Source: Asterias amurensis
Taxonomy: Eukaryota; Echinodermata; Asteroidea; Forcipulatida; Asteriidae
Direction of reading: 5' to 3'
DNA: 64,000 nucleotides
Assembly: GCF_032118995.1 (NCBI RefSeq)
Contig: NC_092651.1
Span: 15,935,349 to 15,999,348, forward strand
The notes under the pieces were generated by a model. It did not search any database, was not told the origin of the DNA, and worked only from the letters and a program-made list of their open reading frames with translations. Every line of letters begins with the position of its first letter. The first letter of the stretch is position 1. This document shows positions 22,140 through 33,699 of this stretch, piece after piece. A program made the position numbers and the translations under genes.

Positions 22140-22520
22140 ATAGCAGGCATGCAATATCTGATTTGTATGGTTTTGGTTTTCTCAGCCATTAAAACGTTTA
22201 AAAACGCAGCACAAAATCTTGCTGTGCTTGGATTTCTGGAAATGTCAAATCTTTTATCAAAATATAGAGTTGCATGACTGAAATAGGAGACACTTTAGTG
22301 TCTAATTTCTTAGGAGTCAAAACAAATTTGACATAATACCAGTTTTTTATGCAATATCTGATTTGTATGGTTTTGGGTGTTTAACAGCCATTAAAATGTT
22401 TAGAACACAGCACAAAATCTGTGTTTGGATTTCTGGAAATGTCTATCTTTTATCAAAATATAGAGTTGCATGACTGAAATAGGAGACACTTTAGTGTCTA
22501 AATTCTTAGCAATCAAACAA
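22140..22520 (+). repeat. Two-copy direct repeat, ~203-bp period
   Basis: ATGCAATATCTGATTTGTAT starts at about 22149 and 22351. Both copies continue through TTTCTGGAAATGTC, AAAATATAGAGTTGCATGAC and GGAGACACTTTAGTGTC. No coding role is apparent. Confidence 0.85.
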
Positions 22521-22589
22521 AATTTGACCTACCCAATACTAGTTTATTTATTTGTTGAATATTTTGTAGATTATATCAACGTTTCTGGG

Positions 22590-23075
22590 TGTGCCAGGGT
22601 GCATCACACTTCCTTTGTGTGTTGAGTACAGACACTTTCCCTTGTGTTACTCTGAGTTGCTCACACTTCCTTTGTGTGTACAGTACAGACACTTTCCCTT
22701 GTGTTACTCTGAGTTGCTCACACTTCCTTTGTGTGTTGAGTACAGACACTTTCCCATGTGTTACTCTGAGTTGCTCACACTTCCTTTGTGTGTTGAGTAC
22801 AGACACTTTCCCTTGTGTTACTCTGAGTTGCTCACACTTCCTTTGTGTGTTGAGTACAGACACTTTCCCTTGAGTTACTCTGAGTTGCTCACACTTCCTT
22901 TGTGTGTTGAGTACAGACACTTTCCCATGTGTTACTCTGAGTTGGTCACACTTCCTTTGTGTGTTGAGTACAGACACTTTCCCTTGTGTTACTCTGAGTT
23001 GCTTACACTTCCTTTGTGCGAGTTGCTCCCACTTCCTTTGTGTGTTGAGTACATACACTTGCCCTCGTTTGGTTT
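22590..23075 (+). repeat. 57-bp satellite array, about eight units
   Basis: The unit reads GAGTTGCTCACACTTCCTTT, then GTGTGTTGAGTACAGACACT, then TTCCCTTGTGTTACTCT (57 bp). Because 57 is a multiple of three, long open frames appear on both strands; they are by-products, not genes. Neighbouring units differ at a few positions only. Confidence 0.95.
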
Positions 23076-23244
23076 AGCCACTTTCCCCTAGGACAGTTAC
23101 CCACACTACCCCCTGTGTGGTTTACTACTAAAACGTCCTCTTAGTAGTTTATAAAGATCCCCCCATTTTACACTCAAAGATATATGATTCAGATTCATTC
23201 ATGCGAAATTTGCTAAGCAAAATCTTTGAAAATCATAGAAAACA

Positions 23245-23490
23245 TTCCCTTGCAGATAATCAGAGCACTCTGATTGCCTTCTTGGGAAACAGTTTTACCA
23301 GTCAGAGAGCACTCTGATTGAAACTGTTCAAAGACATTTCAAACAATTATTTTAGCTGAACTTTTTGATGAATTTAATTCATACCTTTCTTGCGGATAAT
23401 CAGGGCACTCTGATTGTTATCTTGGAAAACAGTTTTACCAGTCAGAGAGCACTCTGATTGAAACTGTGCAGGTATTTTAAACAAAACTTT
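23245..23490. repeat. Duplicated palindromic block (AATCAGAGCACTCTGATT)
   Basis: Two copies about 139 bp apart (23252 and 23391) each contain AATCAGAGCACTCTGATT or its near match, then ACAGTTTTACCAGTCAGAGA, then CACTCTGATTGAAACTGT. The second half of each copy is an inverted version of the first. Confidence 0.8.
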
Positions 23491-23635
23491 AAAGGACTTT
23501 TGGATCTTGATTAAATGAAAAAAATGCAAACTTGTTCTTTTAACAATTAATTCTGAATCATATGTCTTTGTATTAATTAAGTTAAATGTACGAGCTGCTC
23601 CTACTAAAAAGTGAGACCATTTAAAAGCGTGAAAC

Positions 23636-23780
23636 AAACTAATGACTTTTCTTGCAAGCAAAGCCATTATTTTGGTTTCAATGACCAAGCATATAAATAA
23701 AACTGTTGCAATCTTAGTTAAATTTTCAGAAAGTAATGACTTTTCTTGCAAGTGAAGCCATTAACTTTGTTTCATTGAAC
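23636..23780 (+). repeat. Direct repeat (AATGACTTTTCTTGCAAG)
   Basis: Two copies of AATGACTTTTCTTGCAAG, each followed by a variant of CAAAGCCATTATTTTGGTTTC, about 95 bp apart. Confidence 0.7.
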
Positions 23781-24069
23781 AAACATGAAAACAAAATTAG
23801 GGAAATCTCAGTATCTTGCAGAGATATGGAAATTTCTGTAAAAAAGAATTGCAAATTGTTGTTTTACTTTAATTTTTTTTCGATAAAATCTTTCAGATAC
23901 TAAGGGGAAACATTTCGTTTTTTACTCTTTTCAATTATGTTTGTTTGAGGGTCAGGGTTTTTTAATGAAATTTTCAAGATTTAAAACATGGACTCATTGT
24001 GTAGGAGCAGCTTATTATGATGAACTTAGTTCATGTATGTTAGGGCCTCATCCAAACCCATGAAAAACT

Positions 24070-24560
24070 CGCAGAGTTGTGCAAACACCTGTGCCTGTTG
24101 GTGGACCCCCTCGGCTGCCTGGAACAAGTGTTGGTCCTTCGGGCCCGGGTGCAATGGAAGGTATGTTCTCCGTTCAGTGAAATTCTTTTAGATGCACAAC
24201 TAGTGTTCTCCTTCACTGGTGTAATGCCTTACAAAATTTGACGAGCTAGAGCGAGCATTTTAGAAAGCATGCATTCATACTAGGGCCTGAGCTGGAAGGT
24301 AGTGGTTGGTCCCTAAAAAGTTCTGGTCGGCAAGATCTCTCAAGACGTCGGGATGAGGGCCCCTTATTATTTAGCCTTTTGTTGGTCACGTCATTCTTTT
24401 GTTTTTGAGTAAACAGGTTTGTACTGGGGATCTTTTGAGATCATCAAGGGTGCTTTGAGATGTCTTCGCTTGAGCTAATGGAATCTGGACCCAGTGGATG
24501 ATGAGGACTTCTATTCAGTTGATGATATGAGGGCTGGAGAAACATGTTCTGCTTGGTCAT
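24070..24560 (+). pseudogene. Inverted-repeat arm 1: degenerate gene fragment
   Basis: It aligns to the reverse complement of 27608-28027 (for example GTTGTGCAAACACCTGTGCC and GGTGGACCCCCTCGGCT). A possible exon 24075-24160 lies between CTCGCAG and GGAAG/GTATGT. Near 24490 a frame reads WNLDP...DDEDFYSVDDM...AGET, similar to the other arm, but upstream parts are broken by stops. It looks like a decaying duplicate of an unrecognised gene. Confidence 0.45.
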
Positions 24561-24779
24561 GCCACATCACATCCAAAATACCTAGTAAGAACACCAATTT
24601 TATTGCCTTTTGATATCAAAGATGACATTGGATTCCTATAATTTGTAGTTGTTTTGAAATGGTTGTTTTTGGAAGAGGTCAAAGGTCAGGTCTATGTCAA
24701 GGTTCTTAGTGTCTGGTCACTGTTGAGGGCAAACTACTGCTGGAGATCACATAAATCTAGTTTTCAAAGCAATGCGGAA

Positions 24780-25500
24780 CAGAAAGTTTATCATAAAGGT
24801 TCTCTGAAACTTTGCAACATTTACAACTAAAACTTAACATTTAAAACTTAAAAATTTAATCTGGGACCATGGTTTATAAAATCACACCTGGTAAAATTAA
24901 ACAAAAAATTTCACAGAGAGTCTAAAGAACAAACTTATTACAAAAGTTTATTCCAAACTAAATTTTATTTTAGGATATGAATTTTAAAACCAAATTAAAA
25001 GTGGATCAAATTAGGGTAAAACTAAATTAGTTTTCAATATGTATAAACAAAAAGTTTATCATAACATTTTTTACTTCTCTAAAAGCTTGGGACACTCGCA
25101 ACCAAATCTTATTCTAGAATACGAATTTTGAAATCAAACTAAATGTGGACCTAAACACTTGCGAGGTTAACATTTAAATATTTGGATAATTTTTTTATTT
25201 TTAATCAGACTAGGGTAAAACCAAAATAGCTTTCAACATGTCTAAACAAAAAGTTTATGAGTTTTTTTTACTTCTCTAAAAGCTTGGAACGCTCGCAACT
25301 AAATCTTTTCCTAAGACATGAATCTTAAAAAAACTAAATGTGGACCTATAAACACTTGTGAGGTTAACACTTAAATCTTTTGAGAATATGTTTTTTTAAT
25401 TTCAAGTTAAGGTAAAATTAAATTAGTTTTCAATATGTCCAAACAAAAAGTTTCTGATAAAAGTTTTTACTTCTCTTAAAGCATGGGACACTTCTAAAAG
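24780..25500 (+). repeat. ~200-bp tandem repeat, three to four diverged units
   Basis: Recurring phrases AACAAAAAGTTTATCATAA, TTACTTCTCTAAAAGCTTGG, ACTAAATGTGGACCTA and ACACTTGnGAGGTTAACA recur at about 25045, 25245 and 25440, with an older copy near 24780. Non-coding. Confidence 0.75.
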
Positions 25501-25509
25501 TAACATTTA

Positions 25510-26130
25510 TGGCAGAAATAATGGAACTTGTCAGCATTCAATCAGTACTAGCGAGGACCCGTTACTTGTTCAACTCAATCTCCATTTTGTGTCAAAGGTC
25601 ATTTATTGGTCACCCAACATTTAAATCATTGAATGAAAGGTCAAAGGTCATTTTAAGGTTGCAAAGTGATCAATTTTTCTCGAAGTTTTGTAGGTAAAAT
25701 TACAGCACACAGATGGCATCTGGTTATTATTGCACGCAAGCATTGGTCTTTTCACCAGTGACGCTGTTTACAGAAAAAGGAGTGAACCTATGTGTAACCC
25801 AAAACAGGGGTGAGCTGAAGAATCAAAAATAGTTTCTGTCACAATGAGCAATCATTTGACAGTGAATCTTTGACAAAAGTTGAAACCATTTAGTCCCTCA
25901 TTTTGTTTGATAATAATTTGAGGGGGGAAATTAAGTCTTGACGAGCTTTTGAGGCTAAGACTATTTCAGTGCAAACTAAGTGGTAGTATTCATTCAAAAA
26001 CTTAAATTTAGGAAACAGTTGTGCCCTAAATTACAAAGAAATTGTCCCTCATTTTATAAAATAAAAATTTGAAGGGAGGGGGGGTCAAATGCTCAAAAGT
26101 TACCCTTTTTTATTCTTAATACCAAGCTAC
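25510..26130. other. Intergenic, nothing recognised
   Basis: No supported gene or repeat. Confidence 0.4.
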
Positions 26131-26134
26131 TTTC

Positions 26135-26785
26135 TCTTGTATTACTCCGAGTTGCTCACACTTCTTTGTGTGTTGAGTACACTCCCCCTTGTGTGACTCT
26201 CCGAGTTGCTCACACTTCTTTGGTGTGTTGAGTACACTTTCCCTTGTGTGACTCTCCGTGTTGCTCACACTTCCTTGGTGTGTCGAGTACAGACACCTAA
26301 CCCTGTGTTACTCTGGGTTGCTCACACTTCCTTTGTGTGTTGAGTACAGACACTTTCCCTTGTGTGACTCTGAGTTGCTCACACTTCCTTTGTATGTTGC
26401 GTGCAGACAATTCCCTTGTGTTACTCTGAGTTGCTCACACTTCCTTTGTATGTTGCGTGCAGACACTTTCCCTTGTGTCACTCGGAGTTGCTCACACTTC
26501 CTGTGTGTGTTGAGTACAGACACTTTCTCTTGTGTTACTCCAAGATTCTCACACTTGTGTGTTAAGTACAGACACTTCCCTTGTGTTACTCTGAGATTCT
26601 CACACTTTGTGTGTTGAGTACAGACACTTCCCTTGTGTAACTCTCGAGTTGCTTACACTTCTGTGTGTTGAGTACAGACACTTTATCTTGTGTAGCTTTG
26701 AGTTGCTCACACTTCTGTATGTGTCGAGTACAGACACTTTCTCTGGTGTTACTGCGAGTTGCTCACACTTTCTTTGTGCCAGCAA
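26135..26785 (+). repeat. 57-bp satellite array, second block (diverged)
   Basis: About eleven units related to the 22590-23075 array (GAGTTGCTCACACTTC, GTGTTGAGTACAGACAC, TTCCCTTGTGTTACTC). Spacing is less regular because of small deletions, so frames are broken more often. Confidence 0.9.
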
Positions 26786-27607
26786 TGTTTTCACACAAAC
26801 CAAGTGAAGGTATTTCTTTTAAAAGCCTTCAATTTAGGAGACAGTTGTGCCCTAAATTGCAAAGTTTCGTAGTCCCCCTCATTTGATTACATAATAATTT
26901 TAGGGGGAATACCACTTTACCGAGTTGTTCCAGTTTTTCCTCTTTCTGCAAGGCGAAAAATGGTAATTCAAACCAAGTAAAAGCAACCTTTTGAAAACTT
27001 CAATTTAGGAAACAGTTGTATCCTAAATGCTTCTTTTTTACCCCCTTCTTTTGTGAACATGCGTCTCACTCGACTTTGTTATAATATTCCGATTTTCTTC
27101 ATCAATAGTTCTAGTGGTCTGTTTGAAGTGTTTACTTCTCTTATCAATAACTTTCTCCGAGCACGAATGCTGAAAATTTTAGGGTTACAAATAACCAAAA
27201 AGGGTCACATTTTTGTGAACATGCATGAAAATAAATCAAATGCTTCAGATCTTGTTCAATCTTAGTCGTGTTGAAATAATGGATATTATGGTCAGTGCTG
27301 GTTCTTTTTTTAGGATGGTAGACGTTATATTAATCCAATGTCATCTTTGTTATCATTTATTGGCAAGCATGTAGTGAGAAAACATCACTATTCGCCGAAC
27401 TTAAACTGTTAAAAAATCTGTGACGTTCGTGTGAAAACGTCAAGCGTTTTTCTCAGAGCTTTTGGTTGATACATATCTAGTGTTTTAAACACTCAAAAAC
27501 TTTGTTATTAATCAAAGTTGGTCAAAAACAAGTTCACTTGAAGCCATTTTGTCAGTGCACTACAGCTGAACGTCCAAATTGCAGCCCCATGGAAAGCAAG
27601 GGGGAAA

Positions 27608-27787
27608 TTAGTGGCCATTAGAACTTGTTTCTCCGACCAGCACATCATCATCTGGATAGAAGTCGTCATCATCTGTCGAGTTAGGATCCCATTTGAACAA
27701 GCCTCGACATCTCTTGGCACCACCAGTGCAGCTTGGTTGCGAGACAACAATCGGTGAAATCTTAGGCCCTTGAGGGCACCAGTTCAT
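27608..27787 (-). pseudogene. 59-residue open frame of coding character (inverted-repeat arm 2)
   Basis: The minus-strand frame from the ATG at 27787 to the TAA at 27608 gives a 59-residue peptide with SQPSCTGGAKRCRGLFKWDP, then an acidic block DDDDFYPDDD and a C-terminus VGETSSNGH. Composition and the acidic C-terminal tail look protein-like. I do not recognise a family. It could be the last exon of a real minus-strand gene or a remnant; arm 1 carries a broken version of the same sequence. Confidence 0.35.
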
Positions 27788-27876
27788 TTAAGCAAGCAAC
27801 AACTACCTTCTGCTCAACACTTGCGTCCAAAACAAAGCGCCAAAATTGCGTCTAGCTCGTTTATACTTGTAAGACA

Positions 27877-28030
27877 TTACAACTTTGAAGTAGACACCAG
27901 GAGTACATCTAATTGAACTTCACTGAATGGAGAACATATCGACCATTGCACTTGGGCCTTTAGATCATCACAAGTTCCAGGTAGCCGAGGGGGTCCACCG
28001 ACAGGCACAGGTGTTTGCACAACTCTGCTT
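27877..28030 (-). pseudogene. Open frame without start, upstream part of arm 2
   Basis: The minus-strand frame reads RVVQTPVPVGGPPRLPGT, continues through DDLKAQVQWSICSPF and stops at 27879. Over the first 17 codons it differs from arm 1 at only two bases, both at synonymous third positions (GTC/GTT and CTA/CTG), which hints at past selection on protein. There is no start codon and no clear splice acceptor. Confidence 0.35.
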
Positions 28031-28109
28031 TTTTTTTGGCCAAATTTTTAAATAAAAAATTGAACAGGACTCTCCTTGTAACTTGTGTTTTATTTGCCTC
28101 AACCCTACC

Positions 28110-28235
28110 CCCCCCTCCCCATTTAAATATTGAGGGTTCATCTTATCCTGGTGGAACCCTCCCCCACCCTGTAGGGACCAATGGCAAGTCCCCACAGGGT
28201 GGGGAGGGTTCCACCAGGATAAGATGGACCCTCGG
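28110..28235. repeat. GC-rich inverted repeat
   Basis: TTCATCTTATCCTGGTGGAA and CCCTCCCCCACCCTG on the left are mirrored by CAGGGTGGGGAGGG and TTCCACCAGGATAAGATGGA on the right, forming a hairpin with a short loop. It may be a small inverted-repeat element. Confidence 0.75.
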
Positions 28236-28479
28236 GCTGTAATTTCTGCCCACAATACAATTGGGTGCGTAAGTAAGTCGCTTTTAGCAAGGCATTTTGC
28301 GCAAGAAAACTCCCATTAAATTAATACACACCAAATTTGTTGCATTGTGGAAAAAAAAGCCAGCCAAGTAGACGAGTCAAATAAAGAAACATACAGTTCT
28401 AAGTTAAGACAAATCAACTAATGGTTGACTTGCCCGTAAATAGCATCAGCCTTTATTCTTGTACAAATAAAATAACACA

Positions 28480-30960
28480 ATCTGATAATTATACAAGGCA
28501 AAATTTAATTAGTATGCAAGGCTTTTTTGAGCAAAATTTGATAAGTATGCAAGGCTAAAGCCTTGTTGCATTTTCAAGCAAAATTTGAGCACAATTTGAT
28601 AAATATGCAATGCTATAGTGTTGTTGCACTTTTGGGCAAAATTTGATAAGTTTGCAAGGCTATAAGTTTATAGCCTTGATGCATTTGCGAGCAAATTAAT
28701 TGAGCAAAATTGGATAAATATGCAAGGCTATAGTCTTGTTGCGCTTTTGGGCAAAATTGGATAAATACGCAAGGCTATAGTCTTGTTGCACTTTTGGGCA
28801 AAATTTAAGCAAAATTGGAAAACTACACAAGGCTTATAGTCTGGGTGCACTTTTGGGCAAACTTTGAGCTAAATTTGATTAATACGCAATGCTATAGTGT
28901 TGTTGCATTTTCAAGCAAAATTTGATAAGTATGCAAGGCTAAAGCCTTCTCACATTTTTGAGCAAAATGTGAGCAAAATTTGATAAGTGCGCAAGGCTTA
29001 TATAGTCTTGTTGAAAATTTGGCCTAAATTTGAGCAAAATTTGAAATACCCAAGGCTTTAATAACAGTGTTGCACTTTTGGGCTAAATTTGACCAAAATT
29101 TGATAAATACGCAAGGCTATAACAGTGTTGCACTTTTGGCCACAATTCGAGCAAAATTTGATAAATACGCAAGGCTATAGTCTTGTTGCATTTTCAAGCA
29201 AAATTTGATAAATATGCAAGGCCTTGTCACATTTTTGAGCAACATTTGATGAGTATGCCAGGCTATATGAGCCTTGTCGCATTTTTGAGCAAATTTTGAT
29301 AAGTATGCAAGGCTATAAGGTTATGGCTATATAAAGGTTATAGCCTTGTTGCATTTTCAAGTATGCTAGCCTTGTCGCACTTTTGAGAAAAATTTTAGCA
29401 AAATTTGATAAATACGCAAGGCTATAACAGTGTTGCACTTTTGGGCACAATTTGAGCAAAATTTGATAAATACGCAAGGCGATAGTCTTGTTGCATTTTC
29501 AAGCAAAATTTGATAAGTATGCAAGGCTAAAGCCTTGTCACATTTTTGAGCAACATCTGATGAGTATGCAAGGCTATATAAGCCTTGTCGCATTTTCAAG
29601 CAAAATGTGAGCAAAATTTGATAAGTGCGCAAGGCTAAAACAGTGTTGCACTTTTCAGCTAAATTTGAGCAAAATTAACGAAAGAACCTTGTTGCACTTT
29701 TCGGCAAAATTTGAGCAAAATTGGATAAGTACGCAAGGCTATAGTCTTGTTGCACTTTTCGGCAAAATTTGAGCAAAATTTGATAAATACGCAAGGCTAT
29801 AACAGTGTTTGAGCAAAATTAACGAAAGAACCTTGTTGCACTTTTGGGCAAAACTTGAGCAAAATTGGATAAATACGCAAGGCTATAGTCTTGTTGCACT
29901 TTTGGGCACAATTTGAGCAAAATTTGATAAATATGCAAGGCTATAGTCTTGTTGCACTTTTGGGCACAATTTGAGCAGAAATGGATAAATACGCAAGGCT
30001 ATAGTCTTGTTGCACTTTTGGGCACAATTTGAGCAGAAATGGATAAATACGCAAGGCTATAGTCTTGTTGCACTTTTGGGCACAATTTGAGCAAAATTTG
30101 ATAAATACGCAAGGCTATAACAGTGTTGCACTTTTGGGCTAAATTTGAGCAAAATTTACGTAAGAACCTTGTTGAACTTTTGGGCACAGTTTGAGCAAAA
30201 TTTGATAAATACGCAAGGCTATAACAGTGTTGCACTTTTGGGCTAAATTTGAGCAAAATTTACGTAAGAACCTTGTTGCACTTTTGGGCACAATTTGAGC
30301 AAAATTTGATAAATACGCAAGGCTATAGTCTTGTTGCACTTTTGGGCACAATTTGAGCAAAATTGGATAGATACGCAAGGCTATATATAGGCTTGTTGCC
30401 CTTTTGGGCAAAACTTAAGCAAAATTGGATGTGTTGTTGCACTTTTGGGCAGAACTTGAGCAAAATTGGATGTCTTGTTGCCATTTTGGGCAAAATTTGA
30501 GCAAAACTTGATAAGTACGCAAGGCTTTAGTCTTTTGGAATTTTTGGGGCAAAATTTGATAAATTCTTGTGGAATTTGTTGGCAAATTGGATTAATATGC
30601 AAGGCTATAGTCTTGTGGATTTTTTTGGCAAAGTTTTAGCAAAATTGGATCCTTGTTGCACTTTTTGGCAAAAGTTATGCAAAATTTGATAAATTAGCAA
30701 GGCTGTTGCACTTTTGGGATTTTTTTAAGCAAAATTTGATAAATACCAAAGGCTTCAGCTTTGTTGCACTTTGGGTACAATTTGAGCAAATTTGGATTAA
30801 TACGCCTTGTTGCACATTTGGGCAAAGTTTTAGCAAATATTGTAAATATGCAATGATTTTTGTTAAATACGCCATGTTGCATTCTGGCATATAAGTTTGA
30901 AAAATTTACAAGGCGTTATTCTATATAGCCCTGTTGCTTATTTTTTTTAGAAATATTTGA
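28480..30960. repeat. Large diverged tandem array, ~60-bp unit (GCAAAATTTGATAAATACGC)
   Basis: About 2.5 kb of units built from GAGCAAAATTTGATAAATAC, GCAAGGCTATAGTCTTGTTG and CACTTTTGGGCACAATTT. Spacing varies by insertion or loss of the sub-motifs. Minus-strand open frames (CPKVQQDYSLAYLSNFAQIV-like) come from the repeat and are not a gene. Related degenerate phrases occur near 10.5 and 38.1 kb. Confidence 0.95.
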
Positions 30961-31112
30961 TAAATATGCAATATGTTAATTGTCCCGAGGCTGCAAAAGG
31001 TGTCAGCCCTCCATTCTGTTGAGCTTGAATCTCTCTGGGTTCGTTCATTAAGGCCTCGCTTACGAACTGACACTGTTGACTTTGGTGCTGTTTCATTGAT
31101 GACAATCGGTCC
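30935..31112 (-). other. Minus-strand open stretch with coding-like composition
   Basis: From about 31112 downward the frame reads GPIVINETAPKSTVSVRKR, then GLNERTQRDSSSTEWRADT and FCSLGT, before running into the repeat array. A stop precedes it directly, so a splice acceptor would be needed. I do not recognise it. It could belong with the minus-strand remnants at 27.6-28.0 kb. Confidence 0.2.
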
Positions 31113-31639
31113 TTAGCGGATGCAGTTGTTATGCCACCTCACAGTTGGTTCACATGTAAAACAAAGCAAATATTCTTGCATTAGTCTTGTTTTAATAATC
31201 TGATTGAACAGAGTATGATTGTAGGGCAATCTTGTAGTTAAGTAGACCCATGCAAGCAAAATATTTCAGTTTCAAATTTGGCCTATTCATCCTGGTAAGG
31301 TTCGTCTAAAACAGGGCTACCACGTGAAGGTCCCAGGATACCTGCCCCACACGGTTTCCAGATCATCAGGGCCTTTGCACCATCCTGTCGGATGGGTCAG
31401 GTCCGCCGTCCCAGAAGGAGGGACAGTCCCCTACTGTACTAGCGCGGTCCCTAGTTGGAAAGAACTTAGGGACTACTTCCGTTGGTCAACCATTTGTGAT
31501 AACACCGGCACCATCCTAGCAGATGAGGAGCCCGAATGCACCTTTAAGATCAACCACCCAGTGGCCCGAGCCGGAAGTAGGACCCCACATGCCACGTGCA
31601 CGTGTCCAGGTCCCTTTAGTCTTATTCGAAAATCGTCCG

Positions 31640-31726
31640 TGCTGTACCATTTCGATCCGCAGGCACCACCATTTATTTCGATCCGCACGCACCACCATTT
31701 ATTTCGATCCGCAGGCACCACCAAGT
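31640..31726 (+). repeat. 29-bp tandem repeat, three units
   Basis: TTTCGATCCGCAGGCACCAC followed by CATTTA occurs three times in a row at the end of a GC-richer segment (31310-31640) with no recognised gene. Confidence 0.85.
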
Positions 31727-31850
31727 TAGCGCAAAAAAACGCGTATATGCTTGCTTGCTTGCAATGGTGTACTTATTAACAAGATGCCAACTGTATAGTG
31801 AGCTACAAAAACAACCCACTACATGTAAGGCATCAAATATCAACACATGT

Positions 31851-32012
31851 AAAGCCCGTTTCATACTTCCTGTGAATGCGATGCGAATTTTACGTCGGAA
31901 CCCTCTTTTCGCATTAATATTCACAAGTGAGTTGAGCAGATTTGAACTGCTGCGAATTATTTGTGACATCAACATTCGCTTCACGTTTGCAGGAAGTATG
32001 AACCGGGCTTTA
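31851..32012. mobile_element. Inverted-repeat element, family D
   Basis: AAAGCCCGTTTCATACTTCC at the left, GGAAGTATGAACCGGGCTTT at the right: near-perfect 20-bp inverted termini. Interior ATTCGCA/TGCGAAT pairs. The same ends bound the SINE-split copy at 4566-4905. Confidence 0.85.
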
Positions 32013-32289
32013 CTCATCTAAACAGAATATCTTACTTTTGTTCATTCGTGATCCACTGATGAGCTGCTCGGATGTCTTGATGATATTGATGTTTTCCAAG
32101 GCAGTTGATCTCCTTTATACCCTGCAGCCTTCAAGGTGTCGGTAGGGGAGACTCCATCCGTACTTGGTTTCAGGAACTACTGGCCCTGAGTTTTTGTGCT
32201 GAAAGGTCAAGTTAACGGATAGAATTAGTAGTTATAAGCCAATATTTTGTCATCAAAACTCTTGCATGGGTAATTTAGACTACCTCTTT

Positions 32290-32525
32290 ATATAATAATA
32301 ACAATAATGGTGGCTTTTTATAGCGTTCAGGTCTGTCACGCAGTGACGCTCATGGCGCTTTAACATTATTATTACCCCTGGTCACTGGGCCTTAAATCAT
32401 TCCTTAAACCATCTTAGCTCCCTGGGGAATATACAGTCCGTGCCCCCAAATAGGTAAGCTAATCAATCACAAGAACCAACTCTGCCCTCACAGGTACCCA
32501 TTTACCCCTGGGTGGAGAGAAGCTT
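32290..32525 (-). mobile_element. tRNA-derived SINE, 5'-truncated, reverse
   Basis: On the minus strand it matches the tail of the SINE at 46363-46721 (GTGACCAGGGGTAATAAT, AAAGCGCCATGAGCGTCAC, GACAGACCTGAACGCTAT) and ends in a degenerate (ATT)n. The tRNA-like head is missing. Confidence 0.8.
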
Positions 32526-33079
32526 ATGGTGACGTGAATAACCACCTAGATATTTCTTTGTGTATCTTGCACATGCTTGCCCCTGTGGTGATACACTTTT
32601 CACCCATTAAACGAGGGACAGAAAGTAGCAGAAATAATGCACCCGTATCCCCCTTTTGCCTTATCCCCAGTTCCAGAACATTTGTTGTCCGTTTGTTATA
32701 CAAACATGGCAGACAAGCCAGGTTGCACCATAGTTTTTCATTGTACTTGGGTATTTGGCTAAATGGAAATTAAAGCATTCTGGGATTTCTACACTATACC
32801 CTGGCAGATTATTTATCTGATGTGGCTAACGGCCAAGGTTCTACGATTGCTGGTCGGTGCCTTACTCATATTTTCTCACAAGACAACAACAACTCCAAGT
32901 GTAAAAACGTTTTGCTGTCTTTCCTTTTGTAAAGTCAAGGCTTTATTGGTCAATTATATTTTTAAAAACAATCCCTCATTATTAGCAAGATAATTTGGGT
33001 GGTATACTGACCTAAAGAGGTTTTAATTTGGGGGGCGGGGGGAGGGGGAGATGAAACAGACCCCCCCCCCAAAAAAAAA

Positions 33080-33694
<615 letters not shown>

Positions 33695-33699
33695 CAGAA

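Noticed and set aside
22576-23091. 160-residue repetitive open frames on both strands
   Set aside because: The 57-bp satellite is a multiple of three, so frames stay open mechanically on both strands; no signal peptide, splice sites or unique flanks.
29366-30900. Repetitive minus-strand open frames (CPKVQQ, LAYLSNFAQ)
   Set aside because: Translation of the ~60-bp array; no unique sequence or start.
22590-30960. CRISPR-like arrays
   Set aside because: Units are contiguous tandem repeats with no unique spacers, and the genome is eukaryotic.
31324-31779. 151-residue GC-richer open frame on the plus strand
   Set aside because: Opposite-strand frames are also open, it contains a 29-bp tandem repeat, and no domain is recognised.
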